Shown here piece by piece: positions 21,108 to 33,300 of a DNA stretch of 64,000 bases (position 1 is the first letter of the stretch; each line of letters opens with the position of its first letter). The position numbers were made by a program, and so were the translations under genes. The stretch is taken from positions 62,001-126,000 of the forward strand of contig CAXKVV010000040.1 of NCBI GenBank assembly GCA_964058805.1. The letters run 5' to 3'. The notes beneath the pieces were generated by a model. It did not search any database, was not told the DNA's origin, and saw only the letters and a program-made list of their open reading frames with translations. This stretch comes from Schoenoplectus triqueter (lineage: Eukaryota > Streptophyta > Magnoliopsida > Poales > Cyperaceae).

Positions 21108-21860
21108 TCATATAGCTTTTGTTTTTCTGAGTCGTTTTGTCTTTGCCAGAAAAACTTCAGTTAGTACATTCTTCGACCAGAGTGATGTCTTCAGAAGCTC
21201 CAACCCCTAGTTTTGCCAGAAGAAAATAAAATTAGTTAAAAAAAACATAAAATTTAACTAAAGAAGCTCCAACCCTCTGGCCTCTAGTGTATATATAATG
21301 ACTAATTAAATTGACTTCATGTCCTGTCCTTGGAATGCCCAATGCAAGTTTACTAATACATTCTTTGTTTTTGCTTTTTTTTTTATTTAATGTGAAATTA
21401 AGGAATAGGTGTCCGGCCACAACTAGTTTTCATTGTTTAAAATCTAATTGTTAATTAAATTAGTTTATAAATTAGGATTTAGTACATCAAAAAAACTTAA
21501 TTATTAGTCAGTAGATGGGGTAATAAGCAATTTAATTTCTACTTTTTTTTTAAAAAAAAAGTGGTATATACCACCTGTTTCATTTAGAGAAACAAAATTT
21601 AATTTCTACTTTTAAAGTAATAAAATATAATGCAGGCCAAGGTTGCCCTCTAAGAACATCAATATTCAATACTTGTCACTTGATGGTATAATAAAAAAGA
21701 CCTCTTGGTAACACATGTCCACAGTTTTCTCCTCAAGCAATTTGAAGTCATTGAGCCCCAGCTGGTTGAGAAGTGCAATAGTTGATGTAGGTGTCATAGG
21801 CACCACAGATAGATCATCCATTATTGAATAGGTAATGCTACCTATTACATATCCACCAGA
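21108..21860 (-). pseudogene. DUF674 pseudogene lacking its N-terminal half
   Basis: On minus, 21860-21702 encodes SGGYVIGSITYSIMDDLSVV, MTPTSTIALLNQLG and LLEEKTVDMCYQEV, ending at a GT donor. An exon at 21206-21108 encodes GLELLKTSLWSKNVLTEVFL and ends in TGA, with its AG acceptor intact. The N-terminal half of the DUF674 domain (LIEKESQKLLFAEVGKD in the neighbour) is missing: upstream of 21860 the frame runs into unrelated sequence and no family homology is seen before about 22400. It is a truncated duplicate of the flanking DUF674 genes and on the same strand. Confidence 0.82.
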
Positions 21861-24398
21861 TTGAGGGAAAGAATAAAAGATGCACGCGCGACTCTTCAGA
21901 TCGTTTTTTCTTAACATATATGTGACTGTTCGACTTTCACAATTACTGTTAATTAAATGTATCTATCCATGGCTTGAGATCTTAATTTGCTTGATTTGAT
22001 TCGAAGTTTCTCTTTCAATTAACAGAATTCATACTTTAGTACGACAAATGCTTCGAATGCCGCAGGGACAAATGTGTCCTGGTGATTCATTCAAGTCAAG
22101 TACTGGCCTATTGATCTTCAAGCCCTTAAATATTAATCTCTAGCACAACTAACTATGAAACGTTCTTCTTGATACAGCTGCTTGCGTGGAAGGCGAGGCA
22201 AGCACATTTACTTCCAAAAGGTTAAAAAATATTGTAGTTAGCCGAAATGACAAGGAAATGTACCTAGTTTGAACACTATTTAGTTGCAATATTCATCAAA
22301 GCTGGTAGCAATTCAGTGACAAGTGCCAATTAAGAACCACGCAAAGGAATCAATATATGATTGACGTTGAAGGCAGCAATGCACCTCTACTCTTTTATTA
22401 TAAAGAAGTCAATTGTATTGAACTGGCTTATGTATGTATGTATGTATAAGTTACATCAAATATAAATTATATAAAAATTGTAAATATTTACTGAATATTA
22501 TTTAAACTAAATCATTATAACTATTGTAACAACTAAGAAATAAAGTCTTAATAAAATTTATTTAAAATAATATTTTATATAATTTATATTTAATATAAAA
22601 TTTCATAAATAAAGTCTTATAATTTAGCATTAAGAATCTTAAAACCATTCATCTGATATCTTAATATATATTTACATAAGTCTTACTTTTAACTTTGAAT
22701 AATATATAATTAAAAAAATTCACCGAACACTCCTAGAGCCAAATCTTTATACCTAATTATTCTCGTCTTAAAACTTAATAATTAAATTCTTAATACTGAT
22801 TAATAAGTCATCAACTTTAAAGGATATAAATTTTTTAAATACAAATATTTTATTATCCTAACTAAAATTTTATAATAATTTTATATTTAGTACTTTTTTA
22901 ATATCTGAAAACTTTATAATTTATATTTTAAAAAATAATCTTAATAAATAACAAAAAGTATCTTTATATCTCATATCATTAAGTTATAATATTATAAAAA
23001 AAATATATAATAGGTACGTAACACAAAATAATATTTATAAAATAATTATGGCAAAAATATGTTTAATATTTAATATAAATAAGTCTTAATATCTATCTTA
23101 ACATATCTTAATGTATCATCCAAAATATATTTTTTAATTTAGTCTTAGTTTTCACTACTACAAAAAAATCTAAATATATACTACATACATATTTCAATAT
23201 GTATTATAAATAACTCTTCTTATTTACCGACTATAATTTACATTAATGTATCATTCAAAATATTAATTTATAGTTTAGTCTTAATTTTCATTAGTACAAA
23301 TAATAAAATCTTTGTTAGTTTTGTGTTGGAATTCCTTCAATCTCAGTTCTCAATATTATGATTCAAGTCTTTATACTTTGTATAATAAAATTTTATATCT
23401 AGTACAATTAAGTTTTTATATCTATTATACTAAGTCGAACGCGCATTTATTTAGCATAATAAAATACTCTTCTTGCATTATTTCTTATCTCTCAACCAAT
23501 TTATTCGAATGAATACTCAAATTTTATCTTCTTACTCTCAGAAATTGGTCTAGCTCCACTTATTGATCAACCGAGTTTTAAAATATGAGTTTTAATACAT
23601 TTTTTATGTATGAGAAGTGAAATAGTAATCTGAACACTTAGAACATTAGAGATTTTGCTTAAAGCTTCATGATATCATTTTCTTAGTCTAGAGAAAATAC
23701 TTGATCAATCGATTGAGACTCATCCACACTTAATCGCTCCAAACAAATTTTTAACTAAGATACCCATGATTTCTCTCAAAATGTTGATCCATTTCATTGT
23801 GCTCTCCTCATTTCTAACTTTTCAATGATATATAGTATAAATGATTACTCTAAAAAATGAAAGAGATATTATTAAGGTTTTAGTTCAAATGGGACAAATA
23901 TGTGATATATTTTTTTATTTTTTTCAAATCTAAATTGAATAATAGTTAGAAAGTAATTAGATTATTTAAAATAACTAAAATATAGAATGAGATATAGAAG
24001 TGGGGTATAAAATTTTTTTATTTTTGATATTTTCTCTATAAAAGTATTTGACCTCTCGCGACTCCGGAAGCTTGAGACCAAGTCGCCGACACATTGAAAA
24101 TAATCGGCCGTTCTAAAACGAGCTAGTTTTATTTCCTGTAGCGGGTTGAAATATGCTACGTTTTGACCCGCATCACAAAATCATATAGAAGTAATTGCAA
24201 ACCATAATTTATGTAAGCTTCTTTCTAAACAAACAAAGAAAAAGAAAATTGCACGCTGCCAATCGTCCCGCCACCTGGTCGAACCGAGGATACCACAAGA
24301 AAACAAAATAAAAACAAAATTAAGAGGAAAAAAAAGAGTCATTTTTCAATAATTCACTTTTATGTCATATTTTTTCAAAGGTGCAGGAAATTTTGAGA
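21861..24398. other. AT-rich intergenic stretch before the SPPL gene
   Basis: No coding or RNA gene is supported over 2.5 kb. A (TATG)n run sits at 22431-22447. From 22450 to 23300 the DNA is extremely AT-rich with ATATAA-type runs. The last 100 bp should contain the SPPL promoter and 5' leader; I could not place a convincing TATA box. Confidence 0.4.
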
Positions 24399-27300
24399 AT
24401 GGAGCTTATTTTTTCACCATTGATGGCTATTAGGAGCATTTCACCATTGTCCCGGTACAATGGCGCCTCATTGTTTGTGATTTTTCTTCTTTTAATTGGG
24501 TCGAATTTTGTCTATGTGCTGGCAGATGGTGAATCCATGGAAGACGGTTCTGGTGCCAAATTCCCAGGATGCAGCAACGAGTTCAGAAAAGTACGTTTTG
24601 CATTTGCGGGAATTTATCAATAAAATAATCTCTTTTTTTTTTGTTTTGTGGGTGTTGGGGGGGGGGGTAATTCAAAATCGTATCGTACAATTTGGAATAA
24701 AATTGAGTAGGTGAGAGATGGATCATAATATGGAGTTTTGGGTATATGAAAGTGAAAATGTCATTTTTTTATCCAGCTCAAGTGCATTTGATTGTAATTT
24801 AGATAGAATTAGAGATTGCTAACGAGGGAATATGCTTTAGTTTACAGGATATTGCGATAATTCCTTGTTTTAATGTGTTTCAAAAATAAAAACATACACT
24901 TCTGAATTGATACTATTAATATATTTGCTCATCTGCTCGGTCACATACCTAACTAGTAACTACTTATATTTTTTTTTGATATTGATATATCTGGAGCTAT
25001 ATAATGCGGGGCAGAAGCTGCCATTATAACAGAAATATAAACATAATAAATGTAAGAAGTGGGCATAGGCTAGGTTAAACTCAATGTAGTAATTTGATGG
25101 CCAGGTCTCCTTGCATCAAAATTTATTTTTACCAGAACTGTCCTATATATTCATAATTTTTATTTCAGGCTCAGATTATATATTTTTCTAGTTAATTTTT
25201 TTAGTTGAATACTCTTCTAATGGCTTAGGTTCGGGTAAGAATATGGTTGAAAGATGTAGAACAGCCAAGTGAACTCGGAATAAATGCCAGATTTGGACAA
25301 GTCTTGCCTGTTAGCCAATCTGATGCTGTGAGTAGGCAAATCCTTCTTGCAGATCCCTTAATTGGTTGCTCCAAAGCATCTTCGTTGGTACGTAACTATG
25401 TATATTCATATTTGAAGCATTTGTTTTATTTATGTACATCAGAAAGTTGATATTTTACCCCAACTTCTTAATCATATCCATCTTATAGCCAAGTGTTTAA
25501 AATTTATGTGCCAGAAACTTAATATTATGTTTAGTGCTTAATTGAGAGCATGGTGTTTATGTAGGAAGCGAAAGATGCTATAGTACTGGCAACGAGAGGA
25601 GAATGTACTTTCCTTGAAAAAGCTAAAAGTGCACAGTCATCGGGTGCAGCTGGCCTTCTCTTGGTTAACACTAATGAAGGTCCTTCCCTTTTCCTCTCTA
25701 TGAGAAAAAGATGGCAGTGGCTACCAAACCTGTCTCTCATTCTCTTTAGATACATATTCCCTCTCAAATGCACCGTACACATTTACCCATGTGCGCCCAG
25801 ACACAATTTTTTTTGCATGATCTAAGAAAAGCAGAAATGCATTCACATGCAAACACATATCAAATGAGTATCAAATGAGATTATCAGATAAGAATAATTT
25901 CATATATATTGATTACTAAATAAATACTTAGCGACTTACTAATGTGCTTCATTCATACATCAAATTATAAATACTCTGAAGCATAACTCACAGCACCTGG
26001 TCAGATCTAGGTTTGACCCTGCCAAAGCAGGACAGTTATCTGTTCTGCCAGTTAGGAATCAGCTTCTTAAACCTGTATGACATGACCACAAATCACTAAA
26101 ATTGTCCTATCTTGATTGATATTTCAGATCTTGAGGAGATGGTATGTTCAGCAAATGACACAGCATCTGACGTTAAAATACCAGTTGTAATGGTGTCATC
26201 ATCTGTTGGAAAAAAAGTTATTGATTCTTTGCATAATAAAGCACGAGGTGAGTGTCAGCACACCTCTTTGGTATTGTATCATGGCCCAGATAAAAGTGGA
26301 TACCACATGTACCCCTAAATAGTATCTACTTTCTCTCTCTCTATCTCTAGTTGATGTGCTGCTATATACACCAAACAAGCCTGTCGTAGACATGGCGATA
26401 CCAGTTCTATGGATCATGGCTGTTGGATGTACCGTCTGCGCCTCTCTTTGGGGAGAATACATTTCATGTGATGAGGCAAGATCCACAACTTTTTCTTTTA
26501 ATGCACATTAAGAAAATGGTATTTTCTTTCTAGTAAAGAATCAATTGAGACACACAAAAAAAACCCAGTAAAAAGATACAGAAATGGTGTAGCTGACCTC
26601 ATTCCATATTTAATCAATAGAAATTTTTGCGACATGATACTATGAATGGCCTAACAAAATTATAATGTTGAATAAATCCTATAAAGTATAAGAACTTATC
26701 CTGTATCTCTTCTCCATTTTCTTAATGGTCTAACCAAGAATGCCCCTCCTTTCTTTATCTTGTTATATCAGCATCTGTGGGGAAGGGTACCATTTTGAAA
26801 GACTTGGGTAATGCAGGATAGAAATGACGACTGTCTTGCATATGAACCAAGACTTGGGTACCATTTTGAAAGACTTGGGTAATGCAGGATAGAAATGACG
26901 ACTGTCTTGCATATGAACCAAGAATATGAGCACAATCATGGCAAATATATGAAAAGATGTTTTTCTTCATTTAGAAATACAGTAAATGTTAAATGCAATT
27001 TGAAGTTAGTTGACCTTTGTTTAATATTATTAGTTGACCTTTTTTTTCTAATGTATAGGATGATCCTGAAGAAGGTGATGATGGGGTCGTTGAAATAAAG
27101 GCATATGGAGCCGTAGTATTTGCAGTGGTTGCATCAGCATCCTTAGTAATTCTGTATTTCTTCATGTCCGCTGCTATTCTATGGGTGGTCGTCGTCTTAT
27201 TCGCCATAGCTGCTATTGAAGTTAGTTTTCTGTCTTTTCTAACCACTCTTTATTTTAACAGTACCTCACTAAACCCTGGAATATGATGCTTACCCATTGG

Positions 27301-30300
27301 CAAGCATCATTGATATGTTGCTTCCCACCTTTTACTTTTATTTTACAAAATGCCTGCAGTAGTATTATACTTGTACTCTTTGCATATAGGTAGAGGGGGA
27401 ATATTGAGGTACATCTTTATAAAATATATGTATTAGTAGGTTTGATATTTTCTGCGCTTTGGAGGGTATATGTAATGTTCCTCATGATGGGGGGTTCTTT
27501 CCATTATTTTCATTTTAAAAAATTATAATTTTGATTTTTTTTTTAATTTGTCAGGGAATGCACTTTGTTGCCGTAACTCTTATCACAAGGTATGTGACCC
27601 GACTAATAATAAGTATTGTCCAAATGATGATTACTTTCTAAAATTTATTCGTCATGACATTATGTTCAGTTCACAACCAAAATATTAAGTAAAAAATAAA
27701 CTGTGGAGCCAGCATGTGACCTGTGGTATATTATGCTCTACAAAGAGGTGTTGGCATTGATTATTGACTATGAATCTTGTCTGCCATGAAACCAATCATA
27801 GATTGATCTTCTAACAGAGTGTTGAGAAGGTACCTGACGTCGGGATAGTTTAAGAAGATAATAAGATGAAGAAGAGAAACACTAGGAAGGAGAAAAGAAA
27901 CACTCAAACACAATTTTAATTTTCAAAGTATGCCTTTCTTACAACAAGAGGGAAGTATAAATAGTAAAACCTGGTTACATTTTCTAGGCTGCTATTAAAG
28001 CAAAACTAATTAAAGCATTTAAAATAAAGAGAAAACCAAAGCATCACAATCAAATATGGTTGAATTCACACCCCTTGACCATCTGATTTCACAAGAAACG
28101 AAACACTCATTTTAATTACCGAAGCATCCAACTTAATTACAGAATTCATTAAATTCTGTTTCGAATTTTGTACCGTCATCATGCTCCCCTGGTTTGTTGA
28201 AGCTTGTCCTCAAGCTTGAATCATCACCATGATATTTATGAAGGTGACGCACATTAAAAATATTGGAGATATACATGTTGTCGGGAAGTTTGATGCGGTA
28301 CGCGTTGTCTCCAAATTTTTCCAAGACTTTGTATGGACCAAATTTTCGCCGAGTAAGCTTGTTGTATTGCCCTTGGGGATATCGTTCTTTAGAGAGATAA
28401 ACCCAAACAAGTTCTTCAACCTCGAATGAAACAAAACGCCTCTTTGCATCTACGCTTTTCTTTGACTCGCTCCTCGGCTGTTTTGGACTTTGCATTGGGA
28501 CTTGCAATGGGAATTAAGTCCAACAGACCTTTTGGTGTAGCGCCATACATGATGTAGAACGGTGAGAAATCGGTCGAACGGTTCACCGAACAGTTGTATT
28601 CAAACTCAATTTTCGGAAGTAAGACGTCCCATGTGCCAAAGGATGTCACTTGTGCACGAAGCATGTTACCTAAGCTCCGGTTGACCGCTTCGGTTTGTCC
28701 GTCAGTCTGCGAGTGGCAAGTAGTGCTAAACTTGAGCTCGGTACCAAGGCGATTCCACAACTCTTTCCAAAATATGCTCATGAATTTAACATCTCGGTCA
28801 TAAACTATGGAACTCGGTAGTCCCCGATGGCGCACCACTTCGATGAAAAACAATTCTGCCACTTTGCTAGCATCCAAGGTTGTCTTGCATGGTATAAAAG
28901 TTGTCATTTTACTGAAACGGTCGACAACTACATAGACACTATCATGCTTTTTGCGGGTCAGTGGTAGACCCACAACGAAGTCCATTGAAATGTCTTGCCA
29001 TGGTTTGGTTGGAATGGGCAATGGCACATACAATCCTTGGTTGGTGTCGGTGTCTTTGGCGGTTTGACAGATTTGGCAACGCTTCACGAAATTCTTGATG
29101 TCCTTGTACATGCCCGGCTAATAAAAACGCTCCTTAATGAGTTGGAGGGTCTTCTCGAACCCGAAGTGACCTTGTGTGTGCAACTCACGGATAATTAGAA
29201 ATCGCAATGATGTTTGCGGGATGCAAAAAGCCTTGTCTCGGAAAAGAAAACCATCACAAAGGATGTAATCATCTCGCTTCTGTTGTTCGACTTCATTAAT
29301 GATGGTCCCGAAATCTGAATCTTGTTGAAGAGTTTGGGGTAGCTCCTCGAAACCAAGAGTTAATGCTTTCATTTAGGCGAGTAGAGAGTGACGACGACTC
29401 AGAGTATCAGCTACTTTGTTATTTGTGCATGACTTGTGTACAATGGAGAAAGTGTACTCCTGTAAAGCCGAGACCCACTTGGCATGCCGGTCACTGAGTT
29501 TGCTTTGTTCATGCAAGAATTTAAGAGCTTGATGGTCGGTGTATAGTACAAACTCACGGTGAAGTAGGTAATGTCTCCAATGCTCGAGTGCTTTGACTAC
29601 TGCATATAGCTCAAGGTCATACACCGGGTATTTGACTCGCGAACCTCCAAGTTTTTCGCTGAAGTAGGCCACAGGCTTCTTCTCTTGGGAAAGGACAGCT
29701 CCGATGCCCACTCGGGATGCATCGCAATCAAGCTCAAACATCTTGTCAAAGTTGGGAAGAGCGAGCACGGGCGCTTGAGTAAGCAACACTTTTAACTTCT
29801 CAAAAGCTTGGTTGGCCTCTAGGTTCCATTCAAAAGAATTTTTCTTCAAGAGTTCAGTGATGGGAGCGGTAATGTTACTAAAATTCTTGATGAAACGTCG
29901 GTAAAAACCTGCGAGACCAAGGAAGGATCGGACTTCGGTCACGATTGTCGGTGTTGGCCATTTTTGGATCGCTTTTATTTTGTCGGTGTCGGGGCAGATA
30001 CCGTCAGCAGCTATAACGAAGCCCAAAAAAACTAGCTTGTCAGTCATCCAAATGCACTTCTTGGGGTTGACATAGAGACTATTCTGGCGAAGTGTTTGAA
30101 GGACCTGTCGCACGTGATCCACATGTTCCTCTTTATTGCGACTATAGATGAGTATGTCGTCGAAATAGACAACCACAAACTTGTTAAGAAACGACCGCAA
30201 TACTTGGTTCATGATGCGCATGAAAGTGCTTGGCGCATTAGATAGTCCGAACGGCATGACAAGCCATTCAAACAGTCCTTTTGTTTTGAACGCCGTCTTC

Positions 30301-33300
30301 CATTCATCACCCGGTTTGACTCGGATTTGATGATAACCGCTCTTCAAATCAACTTTTGAGAAAATAGTGGCACCGCTCAAACTGTCAAGCATGTCTTCTA
30401 AGCGAGGGATCGGGAACCGATATTTGACGGTAATTCGGTTGACGGCCCAACTATCAACACACATCCGGAAAGACCCATCTTTCTTCGGGACGAGAAGGGC
30501 AGGTACGGCGCAAGGGCTTATACTTTCTCACACAAAGCCTTTGTTCAGGAGTTCCTCGACTTGTCGCCTCAATTCTTCGTGATGTTGCGGTGTCATGCGA
30601 TAATGAGCCTTGTTGGGGAGGCTAGCACCTGGCACCAAGTCGATTTGATGCTGGATATCTCGAAGAGGTGACAGTCCTTCGGGAAGATCATCAGGTATTA
30701 CGTCTTGGAACTCCGTGAGAACTGTTGTAATCGAACTGATTGGTTTTTCGACTGTCTCAGTATGTGCAAAAGTCGTGGAGATCAAGGCATAACACATACC
30801 GAATTCCTTCATGTCAAACTCGAACTCATCTTGTGGCACACAAAGTTTTGTTGTAGCCTCTTTTGTCACATTCTTTTGAATAGGTGTTAAAAGAACCTTT
30901 TTGTGGCCTTGTCGGATTGTGTAGGTGTGCTCTCTTCCGTCATATACGGCATGGTTGTCGAATTGTCAAGGTCGACCTAGAATGATATGTGATGCATCCA
31001 TAGGCACGATGTCCGCTCGAATAGTTGTTGAGTAGTTAGGCCCGATAGAGAAAGCAATTTGACACCTCTTGTCGACTCGGATTTCGACTTCTCGGCTGAC
31101 CCATCCGAGTTTGTAGGGGTGCGGGTGGGGCGTCGTGGTCAAATTGAGTTTTTCGATCGTTTCTTCGGACACCATATTTTCCCAGCTTCCCGAGTCTATT
31201 ATGATGTTGCACTTTTTATTGCCAACAATGCAATTCGTCTTGAAAATAGTGTGTCGCTTCCAGTTTTCTTTTGTTGGTGGAGAGTAGCACAGACGCCTTG
31301 TTACAAAACTCTCGTCTTCAACATCTTCAGGGTCGGCTTGACAAAATTTCTCGTCGAAAGCCACAACAAACTCATCATTTACTTCCTCATTTTCATCTTC
31401 TTCTTCTTTGCTAATCAAACTGGGTTTAGGTTTTGGACATTCACGAGCATAGTGACCCATGGCTCGACAATTATGGCATCGGATGTTTGCTTTGTTGAAA
31501 TTGGAAATGGTGTTTGGTGGTGTCGGTAGAAGAGCAGGTTGTCGGGTAGGTTGCGAAGAAGAGGAGGAGGCGTGGTTGTTGGGTTTCAGGACTGTTTTTG
31601 GAATTTGCGAAGTAGTTTGGGATTGTAAGTTACCTCGGGGTGGTTAATAACTTCGAAAACGTGATTGTTGTTGTTCCACAGCTTTGACTTTGGCTTGTGC
31701 TTCTGACACATTATAGAATGTGTGAGCCACGAGAGCGTCTTGGATGGACAACTTGAGACCTGAAATATAGCGAGCAATTCTTTGATCCTCGGTCTCATTG
31801 AGGTGGTTGCGTGTCTCGAGCTTGTAAAAATCGTAGGTGTATTCATCCACACTACGGTTTCCTTGATTAAGTGCTTGTAACTGCCGATACATAGTTTGCC
31901 TATAGTTTAGCGGCAGAAACTCACGCGTCATCTCGCGCTTCAAATCATCCCACCGATTGATAGGCGGAATGTAGTCGTAGCAGCGTCACATTTTAAAATT
32001 TTGCCACCATACGGCAACTCTCTCCTTGAAACGAATAGTCAGCAAAGGTACTTGTTTGTCGGAAGGAATTTCCTTCAACTCGAAAATTTCTTCAACGGTG
32101 TTGCACCAATCCAAAAATTCATCGGGATTAAGGCTACCCGAAAATTCTGGGATGTCGACTCGCAAGCCTCCTTCCCATCGGTTTTCGCGAACGGGATTTG
32201 GGTTGGGTGGTGGAAGTTGATTGTTATGAGGTGGAGTGAATGGAGGGGTGGCGGCGGTGACTGAGGGTTTGGAGTGATACGGTTGATTAGTTGGGTGAGT
32301 AGCTCCATAGTTTACGCATGTTGCTGCTGTTGGTGCTCGAACATTTCGCGAAGGGTCGGTTCATCAGCCATTTGATTTGGAGTAGGGAGCTTCCGCAGAC
32401 CTTGCTCTGATACCAATTGACGTCGGGATAGTTTAAGAAGATAATAAGAGGAAGAAGAGAAACACTAGGAAGTAGAAAAGAAACACTCAAACACAATTTT
32501 AATTTTCAAAGTATGTCTTTCTTACAACAAGAGGGAAGTATAAATAGTAAAACCTGGTTACATTTTCTAGGCTGCTATTAAAGCAAAACTAATTAAAGCA
32601 TTTAAAATAAAGAGAAAACCAAAGCATCACAATCAAATATGGTTGAATTCACACCCCTTGACCATCTGATTTCACAAGAAACGAAACACCCATTTTAATT
32701 ACCGAAGCATCCAACTTAATTACAGAATTCATTAAATTTTGTTTCGAATTCTGTACCGTCATCAGTACCGTTGATTGGCTAAAGTCAGTTTCATCCTTTA
32801 TAGACTAGTTTAGCCTTTGGTTCTTGCAATCAGCACCTGCATTTGCAATATTGAATAGAGGTGTGCAATGCATGTTTAAACAGAGTATTCAAAGGATGTG
32901 GCCAAATGAAGGTGAAGCTGCCATTGATAGGAGAACAATTACTTTTAACTTTGTTTCTGTTACCAATCTGCATTGCTGTGTCTGTTTGGTGGGCCGTAAG
33001 TCAGGACTCTCCGAATGCCTTTGTCGGCCAAGACATTATGGTAATCTCTCTCTCTCTCAAAACCTAAAATAAATTTCACAATTGATGCAAAATGTGTATC
33101 ATTCTCTCATTCATGTTCTCTATTTCTAACAACAGTTCTTGTATTTGAAATTGCAGGGCATCTGTTTGCTAATAACTGTATTGCAATTAGCCCAATTGCC
33201 TAATGCCATGGTAATTTAACTTTTCATACTTGTTTATGTTTTAATATTTTCTTTCTTTTTATTTTAGATATATAACTTAAATGGTCCTTACATGAGGTGA

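Larger units (their letters stand above)
27835..32764 (-). mobile_element. complete but decayed Ty3/gypsy chromovirus in SPPL intron 7
   Basis: A 4930-bp element flanked by the 5-bp target duplication GTACC (27830-27834 and 32765-32769). The two 347-bp LTRs (27835-28181, 32418-32764) have TG...CA ends and differ at only six positions. PBS (initiator tRNA-Met), gag with zinc knuckle, protease, RT, RNase H and integrase follow in order on the minus strand, and a purine tract borders the 3' LTR. Several stops and frame breaks disable it. It is antisense to the host gene and lies between exon 7 (ends 27589) and exon 8 (starts 32884). The RT/linker sequence and pol reading into the 3' LTR resemble the CRM/Galadriel side of the chromoviruses; this lineage call is tentative. 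Confidence 0.95.

Noticed and set aside
24381..24398. Upstream GTG as SPPL start
   Set aside because: Nuclear plant genes use ATG; the ATG at 24399 gives a good signal sequence.
32834..32883. Alternative acceptor at 32833 for SPPL exon 8
   Set aside because: Using it gives an in-frame TGA within seven codons; the CAG at 32881-32883 restores the frame and the family alignment.
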